31,233 bases of DNA, taken from the NCBI GenBank assembly GCA_902465495.1, contig CABQND010000025.1:1-31233 (forward strand), given 5' to 3'. The notes beneath the pieces were generated by a model, which saw only the letters and a list, made by a program, of their open reading frames with translations, did no database searches and was not told the DNA's origin. Position numbers and translations under genes: made by a program. This document shows positions 7,987 to 15,403 of this stretch, piece by piece. How positions within the stretch are numbered: the first letter of the stretch is position 1; each line of letters starts with the position of its first letter. The DNA comes from an uncultured Eubacteriales bacterium (GTDB lineage: Bacteria; Bacillota; Clostridia; Christensenellales; Borkfalkiaceae).

Positions 7987-9687
7987 TCAAATTGCAGGAT
8001 TATGTTCATCGGCAAAAGAAATTTCAAACTGATTCTGGATATTGTAAGCACCGTCATGCAGAGGCGAATAGTAATAACAGCGCATGGTCTTGGTTTTTTC
8101 GTTGACCTTCATCAAAAAGACGATGTCCTCGCCGATACCCCGATCATATGTTGCTGTCTGCGTGTCGATCAACATAGACGTAATCGTATTTCCGTGTATG
8201 CCCGTATCGTAGCGCACAACCACATCATCGTAACACACATGTCCTGAAAAGACCATGAAAATGTTCGGATAACGCTTTACTAACCCATCGTACAGCTGTT
8301 GTCCCGAAGTTGCTCCGGTCGTTTTTGCAAAGCCATAAGATGTCGCACAAGCGGAATCGCCTTCATTCAAAATATTTCCATCCGTATTCAGATAACCGTG
8401 CGTATTGATAATGACACGATGCTGCGGAAACATTTCGCAAATCCTGCCCGCCCAACGAATGACCGCCATGCGAGGACCGAATTCAAGATTTAATACAAGA
8501 TACTTTACCCCGCAAACCTCATAGAGATAATAGGTATTCGCCATATCCCCTTCAATAAATGCACCGCCGAAATTCGGCATCGAACTGTACTTTTCATAAG
8601 GGAAATATTTGTTGTAAAATTCCTGCGAACGATCGGTACTGCAATTGTTGTCATAATCGTGATTCCCGGGCACGAAACTATACGGAAGTTTCCCGTCTAA
8701 AAGGGAAATGCCTGCCGCCGCTTTTTGATACAGTTCTTCCATAGGTCCCGAATCGGACAAATCGCCTACCTGCCAAGCAAACGCCATTTTTTTGGAGCTT
8801 GCATTGTCCGCAAGCCACTGCATCATGTTTCGATAATCATCGTAGCGATAACGAACACAAGTCTGCACGTCGGGAATGCCCACCAGCATATAGTCGTATT
8901 CAAAATCTTCTCCTGCCACACCGACGTATTTATCAAAAGTACAAAGATCGGCATCGTTTTCATTTGCCGTCGTATCCTCAACAGAGCGCTGCGTCCACTT
9001 CTCGCCGAACACCCAATTTCCCAAGATCTTTCCTTCATAGGTATCTGTGATCTGTTCGGTCTGCATATCCGATTGCACGCGGGCAGCGTCGATCGCACCG
9101 CTGTACACGGTGATCTGACGGATATACCCTTCAAAAGGTTGTTTGGATTCGGTAAATGTACGGTAATCCACACCGACGCGCATTGCCATGGTCGCCCCCG
9201 AAGCGTCGTCCTGACTGGACGTCACACGGTCTTTCTCTTCCCCATCCACATACAGTGTGAACGTATGCGCGGAAGGATCGCGCACAACCGCCACATGATG
9301 CCATTGTCCGTCACCGATATAAGCGTTCGCAAACGTATATTGAAAATTCCCGTTATCCCAATAAATACACACCCTGCCGATCGCGTCCACCGACCATTCG
9401 ACAGTTCCTTCATAATTCTTTGAACTGTATACGCGATTGCTCATCAGCGTTCCGCCCAGCGAGCCGCTCGGCATATTTACCCACGCTTCAAACGAATCGG
9501 GGGATTCGGCAAACGGTTCACTCAGTTGATAGGTATAGCGGTCCATGATCGTATACGGTTCGCCAGCTGTTTCGTTGAAAGCCGAAATATCTTCCGCAGG
9601 AGCAGTTGCCGCCTGCGGCGCCGCCGCAGGAAATGCCATGATGCCGAACAAAACCCCTAATATTACTGCCGTGATCTGTTTTTTCAT
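7987..9687 (-). CDS. Secreted LamG-type metallophosphoesterase
   Basis: 566 residues. A cleavable signal peptide (about 1-29, ending near PQAATA) is followed by a concanavalin/LamG-like domain (about 45-210; GQWHHVAVVRDP and FTLYVDGEEKD are typical). A calcineurin-type phosphoesterase follows (about 265-560), with VGDLSD (306-311), GNHDYD (341-346), NTHGYL (428-433) and SGHVC (481-485). The first metal motif is PDVQ rather than DxH, which also occurs in LamG-linked relatives. The final GHxH motif reads GHVC, with Cys in place of the last His. It probably cleaves a phosphoester outside the cell while the LamG domain binds glycan or protein; the substrate is unknown. The start overlaps the previous gene's stop as ATGA, so it is the third gene of a coupled operon. 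Confidence 0.85.
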   Translation of the reverse strand: MKKQITAVILGVLFGIMAFPAAAPQAATAPAEDISAFNETAGEPYTIMDRYTYQLSEPFAESPDSFEAWVNMPSGSLGGTLMSNRVYSSKNYEGTVEWSVDAIGRVCIYWDNGNFQYTFANAYIGDGQWHHVAVVRDPSAHTFTLYVDGEEKDRVTSSQDDASGATMAMRVGVDYRTFTESKQPFEGYIRQITVYSGAIDAARVQSDMQTEQITDTYEGKILGNWVFGEKWTQRSVEDTTANENDADLCTFDKYVGVAGEDFEYDYMLVGIPDVQTCVRYRYDDYRNMMQWLADNASSKKMAFAWQVGDLSDSGPMEELYQKAAAGISLLDGKLPYSFVPGNHDYDNNCSTDRSQEFYNKYFPYEKYSSMPNFGGAFIEGDMANTYYLYEVCGVKYLVLNLEFGPRMAVIRWAGRICEMFPQHRVIINTHGYLNTDGNILNEGDSACATSYGFAKTTGATSGQQLYDGLVKRYPNIFMVFSGHVCYDDVVVRYDTGIHGNTITSMLIDTQTATYDRGIGEDIVFLMKVNEKTKTMRCYYYSPLHDGAYNIQNQFEISFADEHNPAI

Positions 9688-12600
9688 GCTTGCTCCTCCT
9701 TCACTGCGGCCGTATTTTCCCCGATCTCTTTCACTGTCAAAGAAATCGTAATATTTTTTATGGATGAACGGATCCCGTAACCAGTGCCGGTAAACTCACT
9801 CAGATCGTCCGTCGAAGTATACGCGAGATCTCCGTCGATATACACTTCAAAATATGTCCCGTAATCGCGCACTGTCAATATAATGGGAATGGATTCATTT
9901 GCCTCTGCGGCGTTAAATTTTTCCTGCCATGCCGCAGGCATTTTGTCAAACGGAACGATGCTTCCCGTCATATGAGCAAAACCGTTACTGATTTTTGCTA
10001 CCTGCAATCTTCCCGTTCCCGGTACTATCCCCGCGGATAGATAATAAGCGTTCTTTTCGTACAAATTATCTGCATTCATTGCCATACGGAAAGCAAGGCC
10101 TCCGCCGCCGCTTGCACCTTTTAAGAAACTGAACGACGCTTCAATTTCGGTATACTTATATTCTGTGATCCCCGTAACCGCCGCCGCATTGCTGTTTCCG
10201 ACAGTATAGGAGCCGTCGCCATTGTCCGTAAGACTGCTGTGCACAGGCAAGCGCCAGCCTGCATACAATGTCACGTCTGCCGATATTTCAGGAGCCGATA
10301 CATCGACCGGCAACGAACATTCCGCATCATAGTACCAGCCGTCAAAAATTTTGTTCGCCGCCGCAGTCGTCGGCGTAGGCAGGGAGATCGCACCGTCTTT
10401 ATAGAAAATCGCATCGTATTCGTTTTCGCAATTGCTCACGAGCGTTACCTTATACGGCGCAATTTCCCATGCGGCATACAATGTCACATCCGCTTTCGGT
10501 GCAAATTCTTCCACAGCGTTTTTCAATTCTGCGTCGTAATACCAGCCTCCGAACACATACCCGTCCCGTATCGGAGTCGGCAGATCAAACCTCGCGCCTT
10601 CGATGTATGTCATCGGGTCGATCGCATTGCCTTCGCTCGTCTCAAACGAAACGGTAAACGAAGGGATTTCTTTTGCGGTCACGGCAAGAGTAATATTCTT
10701 TACCGAAGAACGAATCCCGTAGCCCGTTCCTGTAAATTCACTCAGATCATCCGTCGAGGTATATGCGAGATCGCCGTCGATGTATACTTCGAAATAAGTT
10801 CCGTAATCGCGTACCGTCAATACAATTTCAATGGATTCGTTTGTCTCCGCGCTGTTGAATTTTTCCTGCCATGCAGCCGGTAAATTGTCAAATGCCAGAG
10901 GACTTCCTGTCATATGATCAAATCCGTCGCAAATATCACCGATCTGCAATCTGCCGGAAGCCGGTACGATTCCGACCGAAATGTAATAAGCGCCCTTTTC
11001 GTATGAATTGTCCGCGTACAGCGCCATGCGGAACGCGAGGCCGCCTCCGCCGCTTGCACCTTTTAAGAAACTGAATGTTGTTTCAAATTCAGTATAGTCG
11101 TAGTTTGTAATACCCGTAACAGCCGCGGCACTTCCGTTTCCGACAGTATATGTACCGTCGCCGTTATCGGTCAGATTGCTGTGCATCGGCAAACGCCAGC
11201 CCGCATAGAGTGAAACATTGCCCTCGATCTCAGGCGCGGAAGCGTCAACCAAGTTTTTACATGCTTCGTCGTAATACCAGCCCGTAAAGATCTTGTTTTC
11301 TTCGGCAGGCAAAACAGGCAAAAGAATACTCCCCGTTTCATAGCCGATCTGTCCGTACTGTTTTCCGTCTTTAATCAGCGTAACCGTATATTTTGCTTCC
11401 CGCCATCCTGCATACAAAGTTGCTCCGTCCTCAGGAATTTCCGGTGCGTTCAGATCAACGGCTTTTTTGCAAGCCGCATCATAATACCAACCCGTAAACA
11501 CATACTCGGAAAGCGTAGGGATCGGTGCATCGAGCCTGCCCAGTGCATACTCTATGTCTGCACATTCCGTACCGCCCTGCGCATCGAAATGCACTGTACG
11601 GAAGGGTGCATATTGATAATTTGCAAAAGTTGTATCCGTTGTGGAACAGCGCATTCCCATTCCCGTACCTGTAAAGGTATCCAAAAGCGCCGTATCGGCA
11701 CAGGTATATGCAAGATCTCCGTCAATATAGAAATCAAAGGTATCGCCATGATCGAGGATCATGAGATTAACTGTAATTTTATCGCTTGCCGCCGCGGCGT
11801 TATATTTATCCTGCCATGCTGCGGGAAGAGAAGTAAGCCCCATGTTGCCGCGTATCGTCGACCATGCGCCGTTGACCACTTTACTAATCTGCAAGCCGCC
11901 CGAAGAAGGAATCACTCCGACGGCGATATAGTACGTTCCTGCATCTTCATACGCATAGTCTGCGCCGCTGTGGATCATACGGAAAGCTATGTTCACGCTC
12001 CCGGATTTGCCTTTGCGGAACGTCACATCGAGCGAATACCCGCCGATATTTTCGCCTTCGTCCATAAACACCTTAATCGCTTTGCCTGTCGTGGTCCAGC
12101 TGCCGTCCTCGTTTTCCTGTATATTCTCTTTGGGCGGAAGCGCGGACATGTCGTATACCGCGACCAAATAAACATGCTCTTGACCGAGCGTGATCTGCGC
12201 GGGCGCGTCCGTTTCTTCCAGGCCGTCATATACCCACTTTACAAACGGACAATGTACCCCGTCAATGATCAGATCCTGCGGCGTATCCAATTCGGCAAGC
12301 ACAACCGTCGTACCGGGCGCATAACTCAGCCGTTCATGATCGGTAGATTCGCCGTAATACAAATATAAATAAGTGACCTGTTTCCATTTTGCGTACAGCG
12401 TGACATCTGCCTCGGCAAAATAAGTTTCGCCCTGCACTTTTTCGCCCGAAAAATCACTGCTTGCATACCATCCCTCAAATTCATAGCCGTATTTTTGCGG
12501 AAGAGGCAGCGTTACGCCCTCACCGAAATCTTTCAGCGTTTCATGTTCCGTGCCGCCGTCCGTTTCCAAAGCGACTGCAAAAAATTCGGCTTCCCACTTT

Positions 12601-13121
12601 GCATACAAAATAATATCTTTTGTCGGAACATACCTTTCTGCGCATGCCTCCCCCGAATAATCGGCCGTCTCAAACCATCCGACAAAGCGATACTCGTCGC
12701 GTTCGGGGATAGGCAACGCGATCGGTTTTCCGTTAAACGTAACAGGCTCATACTGCGTTCCGCCCACTGAATCAAACGTAACCGTGTAATCCAACTGTTC
12801 CCATTTTGCATATAGCGTTGTGTCCGAAACAGGTACAAACTCTTCGCCTTCGATCGCTTCACCCGAAAAATCCGCACTCAGATACCAGCCGATAAAACGA
12901 TACCCGAATTTTTCGGGAACAGGCAGTTCAACCGCCTGTTCAGCGGACTGCGTCTGCACAGGCTGATACACGGTTCCGCCGTCCGTCATAAATGTGACCG
13001 TATATCCGCCTTCCGTTTTTTCCTCCGCGCATCCGACCCACAAACCTGCCGCGCACATGAGCAGAAAAACGCTCATCGCGAGGATAAGAAATTTGCGAAA
13101 TGTATGTATTTTGGCTTTCAT
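9684..13121 (-). CDS. Large exported InlB-repeat / LamG-like modular protein
   Basis: 1145 residues. The N terminus has a hydrophobic export segment ending GLWVGC, so it is either lipidated at Cys31 or cut nearby. Three InlB B-type repeats follow (about 38-246; each has GYxFxGWY and ends TLYAKWE), then a linker, LamG-like module 1 (about 335-505), two B-repeats (508-643), module 2 (646-817), two more B-repeats (822-956) and module 3 (959-1131). Modules 2 and 3 are close copies. There is no C-terminal sorting signal or transmembrane helix, so anchoring can only be by the N-terminal lipid. InlB B-repeats occur in adhesins and cell-surface proteins of Firmicutes and Bacteroidetes. It starts 12 bases after the preceding gene, its AAGGAGGGG ribosome site overlapping that gene's stop. 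It is probably a surface ligand-binding protein; the target is unknown. Confidence 0.85.
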   Translation of the reverse strand: MKAKIHTFRKFLILAMSVFLLMCAAGLWVGCAEEKTEGGYTVTFMTDGGTVYQPVQTQSAEQAVELPVPEKFGYRFIGWYLSADFSGEAIEGEEFVPVSDTTLYAKWEQLDYTVTFDSVGGTQYEPVTFNGKPIALPIPERDEYRFVGWFETADYSGEACAERYVPTKDIILYAKWEAEFFAVALETDGGTEHETLKDFGEGVTLPLPQKYGYEFEGWYASSDFSGEKVQGETYFAEADVTLYAKWKQVTYLYLYYGESTDHERLSYAPGTTVVLAELDTPQDLIIDGVHCPFVKWVYDGLEETDAPAQITLGQEHVYLVAVYDMSALPPKENIQENEDGSWTTTGKAIKVFMDEGENIGGYSLDVTFRKGKSGSVNIAFRMIHSGADYAYEDAGTYYIAVGVIPSSGGLQISKVVNGAWSTIRGNMGLTSLPAAWQDKYNAAAASDKITVNLMILDHGDTFDFYIDGDLAYTCADTALLDTFTGTGMGMRCSTTDTTFANYQYAPFRTVHFDAQGGTECADIEYALGRLDAPIPTLSEYVFTGWYYDAACKKAVDLNAPEIPEDGATLYAGWREAKYTVTLIKDGKQYGQIGYETGSILLPVLPAEENKIFTGWYYDEACKNLVDASAPEIEGNVSLYAGWRLPMHSNLTDNGDGTYTVGNGSAAAVTGITNYDYTEFETTFSFLKGASGGGGLAFRMALYADNSYEKGAYYISVGIVPASGRLQIGDICDGFDHMTGSPLAFDNLPAAWQEKFNSAETNESIEIVLTVRDYGTYFEVYIDGDLAYTSTDDLSEFTGTGYGIRSSVKNITLAVTAKEIPSFTVSFETSEGNAIDPMTYIEGARFDLPTPIRDGYVFGGWYYDAELKNAVEEFAPKADVTLYAAWEIAPYKVTLVSNCENEYDAIFYKDGAISLPTPTTAAANKIFDGWYYDAECSLPVDVSAPEISADVTLYAGWRLPVHSSLTDNGDGSYTVGNSNAAAVTGITEYKYTEIEASFSFLKGASGGGGLAFRMAMNADNLYEKNAYYLSAGIVPGTGRLQVAKISNGFAHMTGSIVPFDKMPAAWQEKFNAAEANESIPIILTVRDYGTYFEVYIDGDLAYTSTDDLSEFTGTGYGIRSSIKNITISLTVKEIGENTAAVKEEQA
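9729..11600 (-). repeat. Internal tandem duplication of about 942 bp inside the InlB/LamG gene
   Basis: Two B-repeats plus one LamG-like module are duplicated in tandem: residues about 508-817 and 822-1131. Matching stretches such as RDYGTYFEVYIDGDLAYTS recur with a spacing of 314 codons (for example CCGTAATCG at 9859 and 10801). The LamG-like halves are nearly identical and the B-repeat halves have diverged. Confidence 0.85.
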
Positions 13122-13133
13122 CTTTTCCCCTCC

Positions 13134-13946
13134 TTACAGATACATATACTCGTTGGTCAGCGCGATCTTCGTGAATTCGACGCCTTCCGCACCGCTGCGC
13201 ACGCCAAAGCCCGTACCTGTCAGCGGGGCCTTGTCGCGGTACGCAATCAGGAGTTCGCCGCCGACATAGCAGCAAATTTTACTGCCCTTATACACAACTT
13301 TCAATTCGTATCGATCGGAAGCATTGAAAGAATAATCCACAACACTCAACGCCGACCATGTACCGTTGTCCGTCTTTCCGAGATAGGCTGTGCCTCCCTG
13401 CCCGAGAAAAAAGAAATAGTAACTTACGCCCGCACCTTCCCAAAACCGTTGCGCTCCCGACTTTACACCGAAAACTATGCCGCTGTCCGTATTCGTCTTT
13501 GTTTTAACGAGACAAGTCAGCGTTCCATAAGGAAACGGCGCCTGCTCGGTATTGCAAACGGTCAGCGAATTTGCCGACGTCGTAACAATATCCGCATATT
13601 TTCCTTCACCGGCTGACTGCTGTGAACTCCCGTACGCTTCCGAAAACACGACATCCTGCGCAGAATATTCGTACTTTTCAGAATCGTCGATCTCGTCCGC
13701 AAAACCGTCGAATTTTTCGTCACGATCAATAATTTCGGGGATCCATTCTCCCGTCGGGGGTGTGACCTCCCCTCCGCTCTCCGATTCTTCGGGCGCAACT
13801 GTTTCCGAAGGTATTTCCGCAGGCACCTCCACCACCGCCTTGACGGTTTCAAGCGGTTCTTTATCCTCGCCGCTGCAACCGCCGAATGCGGCAATGCCGG
13901 CTACTGAAATACACAGAGCCGTCAAAATCGCATAAATTTTTCGCAT
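13134..13946 (-). CDS. Lipoprotein with one LamG-like domain
   Basis: 270 residues. MRKIYAILTALCISV begins a signal peptide that ends AFGGCSGEDK, so Cys24 is the probable lipid site. An acidic Pro/Ser/Thr/Glu-rich linker follows (about 30-90), then one beta-sandwich domain (about 115-266) whose ending TGTGFGVRSGAEG matches the TGTGYGIRSS ending of the modules in the next gene. It is the first gene of the three-gene operon. The start at 13946 is set by the strong AAGGAGGG site; the open frame continues upstream to 14084 through the promoter, so the longer reading is rejected. It likely presents a carbohydrate- or ligand-binding domain on the surface. Confidence 0.82.
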   Translation of the reverse strand: MRKIYAILTALCISVAGIAAFGGCSGEDKEPLETVKAVVEVPAEIPSETVAPEESESGGEVTPPTGEWIPEIIDRDEKFDGFADEIDDSEKYEYSAQDVVFSEAYGSSQQSAGEGKYADIVTTSANSLTVCNTEQAPFPYGTLTCLVKTKTNTDSGIVFGVKSGAQRFWEGAGVSYYFFFLGQGGTAYLGKTDNGTWSALSVVDYSFNASDRYELKVVYKGSKICCYVGGELLIAYRDKAPLTGTGFGVRSGAEGVEFTKIALTNEYMYL

Positions 13947-14006
13947 TTTGTTTTCCCTCCTTCTTCTTGCCCGAATTTTATACACAAGCAAAACTTTTAT
14001 AAATCC

Positions 14007-14035
14007 ATTATACTGGACCCTTTTGGCAATGTCAA
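14007..14035 (-). promoter_or_regulatory. Consensus promoter of the LamG/InlB/phosphoesterase operon
   Basis: Minus strand: TTGACA (14030-14035), 17 bases, TATAAT (14007-14012), both perfect. An unassisted promoter this strong suggests that control is by repression, which fits the TAGTTTA sites directly upstream. Confidence 0.9.
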
Positions 14036-14067
14036 TATGCACTTTCCGAAAAGTTAATCTATAAAAG

Positions 14068-14105
14068 TAGTTTAATTTTATCAAATAAACTAAAATAATA
14101 GTTTA
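14068..14105. promoter_or_regulatory. Candidate operator: three TAGTTTA half-sites
   Basis: TAGTTTA (14068-14074) and TAAACTA (14086-14092) form a perfect 7-base inverted repeat around 11 bases. A third TAGTTTA (14099-14105) overlaps the -35 of the regulator's own promoter. The site lies between two divergent promoters, where the regulator at 14163 would be expected to bind. That the regulator binds here is inference. Confidence 0.5.
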
Positions 14106-14130
14106 CAATTGCCGAAACATATGCTACAAT
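14102..14130 (+). promoter_or_regulatory. Promoter of the ArsR-type regulator gene
   Basis: TTTACA (14102-14107), 17 bases, TACAAT (14125-14130). The -35 overlaps the third TAGTTTA half-site, which would allow autorepression. Confidence 0.75.
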
Positions 14131-14162
14131 GCATACAGAAAAATTCAAGGCAGGAAATCATT

Positions 14163-15179
14163 ATGGATATTCGAGAAAGAATTCGGCTTTACAAACAAAA
14201 AAATACCGATATTACTCTTTCGATCATTCAAAGTGACGATCTGCCGCTCATAGCAAAGCTGTGCGAGGCTCTCGGAAATGAAACACGGCTGAAAATTATA
14301 AAGCTGTTACAAAAATCTCCGTTTATCCGATCGGTTCCACAGCTTGTCAAGGAACTGTCGATTCCGAAAACTACTCTCATGCATCATCTGACAAAGTTGG
14401 AAGAGGTAAATATTCTGAGTATTTTTTACAAATCTTCCAGGCACGCGACCGTACGGTATATCGGGAGAGACTTGAGAAGTCTGCACGTTACTCTCTATTG
14501 CAACGAAGAAGAACAGACAATGCAAACTTTTTCGGAAGTACAATCTCTCGGCGTCGGACAATTCACCGATTTTTCAGGCATCGCCCTTTCTTTTGCAACG
14601 AAAAAAGAGTTATTCCGCCTGATCACAGACTGTTGTTTTATCCCGCAACGTTTCGATGCCGGGCTGGTATATGCAAATTTCGGGAAAATCACATACTATT
14701 TCAACAACAATACCGCCAAACAATACCGAATTACGGAATTGAATCTTTCATTGGAAATTTGTTCGGAAGCTCCTTATTTCGACAACGAACAAAAATCGGA
14801 CATTACTTTTTGGATAAACCAGCAAGAGATCGCGACCTATCGCAGTGAAGGCGATTACGGTGATCGCCGCGGAAAGCTCAATCCGGAATGGTGGCCGAAC
14901 ATCAACAGCCAATACGGCAAACTGCTGGTTCTGACCATTCGCGAAGAATGCGTTCTTTTAAACGGCGAACTTGCAACTTCGAAAGTGCGCTTGTCTGATC
15001 TTGCCTTGCAAAACGGGAATAAAATAGTTGTTACCCTCGGAAATAAAGATACCGCGGAATATCCGAATGGGTTTAATTTATTTGGAAAGGATTTCGGAGA
15101 TTTTGCACAGGACATCTGTTTGGAACTCAAATACAACAATGCAGTCACTGCTCCGAAAGCGGAAAAACACGAAAATTAA
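14163..15179 (+). CDS. ArsR-type transcriptional regulator with a C-terminal sensory domain
   Basis: 338 residues. Residues about 25-105 form a winged helix of the ArsR class (LCEALGNETRLKIIKLL, then the recognition region SIPKTTLMHHLTKLEEVNIL). The C-terminal two thirds are beta-rich and hold a conserved-looking block, GDRRGKLNPEWWPNINSQYG at about 235-255, which I associate with Firmicute ArsR-like regulators carrying a ligand-binding C-terminal half. It has none of the cysteine metal sites of ArsR/SmtB. It is transcribed away from the exported-protein operon and probably controls it. The start at 14163 (MDIRERIRLYK) follows AGGAAATCATT; an upstream ATG at 14109 would lie inside the promoter. 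Confidence 0.85.
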   Translation: MDIRERIRLYKQKNTDITLSIIQSDDLPLIAKLCEALGNETRLKIIKLLQKSPFIRSVPQLVKELSIPKTTLMHHLTKLEEVNILSIFYKSSRHATVRYIGRDLRSLHVTLYCNEEEQTMQTFSEVQSLGVGQFTDFSGIALSFATKKELFRLITDCCFIPQRFDAGLVYANFGKITYYFNNNTAKQYRITELNLSLEICSEAPYFDNEQKSDITFWINQQEIATYRSEGDYGDRRGKLNPEWWPNINSQYGKLLVLTIREECVLLNGELATSKVRLSDLALQNGNKIVVTLGNKDTAEYPNGFNLFGKDFGDFAQDICLELKYNNAVTAPKAEKHEN

Positions 15180-15225
15180 CAATCCCATGTCTTCCAAATA
15201 TTCGACCGCGGACCGTCAAAATTCC

Positions 15226-15254
15226 TTGACAGCATATCTTTATAATATTATAAT
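15226..15254 (+). promoter_or_regulatory. Consensus promoter of the riboswitch transcript
   Basis: TTGACA (15226-15231), 17 bases, TATAAT (15249-15254), both perfect. Transcription would start near 15261, about 11 bases before the aptamer, leaving a leader of about 140 bases. Confidence 0.9.
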
Positions 15255-15271
15255 ACTATCGTTTGAAATGA

Positions 15272-15333
15272 GAATATAAATTCGCATAGACATGGGCGAA
15301 TGTTTCTACCGGTGACCTTATCGCCGACTATTC
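15272..15333 (+). promoter_or_regulatory. Purine-type riboswitch aptamer with altered loops
   Basis: P1 pairs GAATA (15272-15276) with TATTC (15329-15333). P2 pairs ATTCGC with GCGAAT. The J2/3 core GTTTCTACC is intact, as in xpt-type guanine aptamers. P3 pairs GGTGA with TCGCC (one G-U), and J3/1 reads GACTAT, putting a C at the position (C74) that pairs with guanine rather than adenine. L2 contains GACATGG, close to the usual GATATGG, but three extra bases make it 10 long. L3 is CCTTA, two bases short of the usual seven. So the ligand core looks guanine-like while the loop-loop contact is changed. Confidence 0.8.
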
Positions 15334-15403
15334 CGTTTTCCAAAGAGAAAATCAGTCGGTGAAAGGTCTATTTTTATGCCCTTTTACGGGCACGGAGGGA
15401 AAA
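15324..15403 (+). promoter_or_regulatory. Expression platform of the riboswitch (inferred)
   Basis: CCGACT (15324-15329) includes J3/1 and the first base of the P1 3' strand, and can pair with AGTCGG (15354-15359); inside that arm TTTTC can pair with GAAAA. Alternatively TTTTCC (15336-15341) is exactly complementary to GGAAAA (15398-15403), which overlaps the ribosome site GGAGGG. There is no terminator U-run. I infer translational control: ligand closes P1, frees TTTTCC to mask the ribosome site and turns the gene off. Confidence 0.45.

Noticed and set aside
10239..10883. A 214-codon plus-strand frame
   Set aside because: Antisense to the InlB/LamG gene and explained by its repeated composition.
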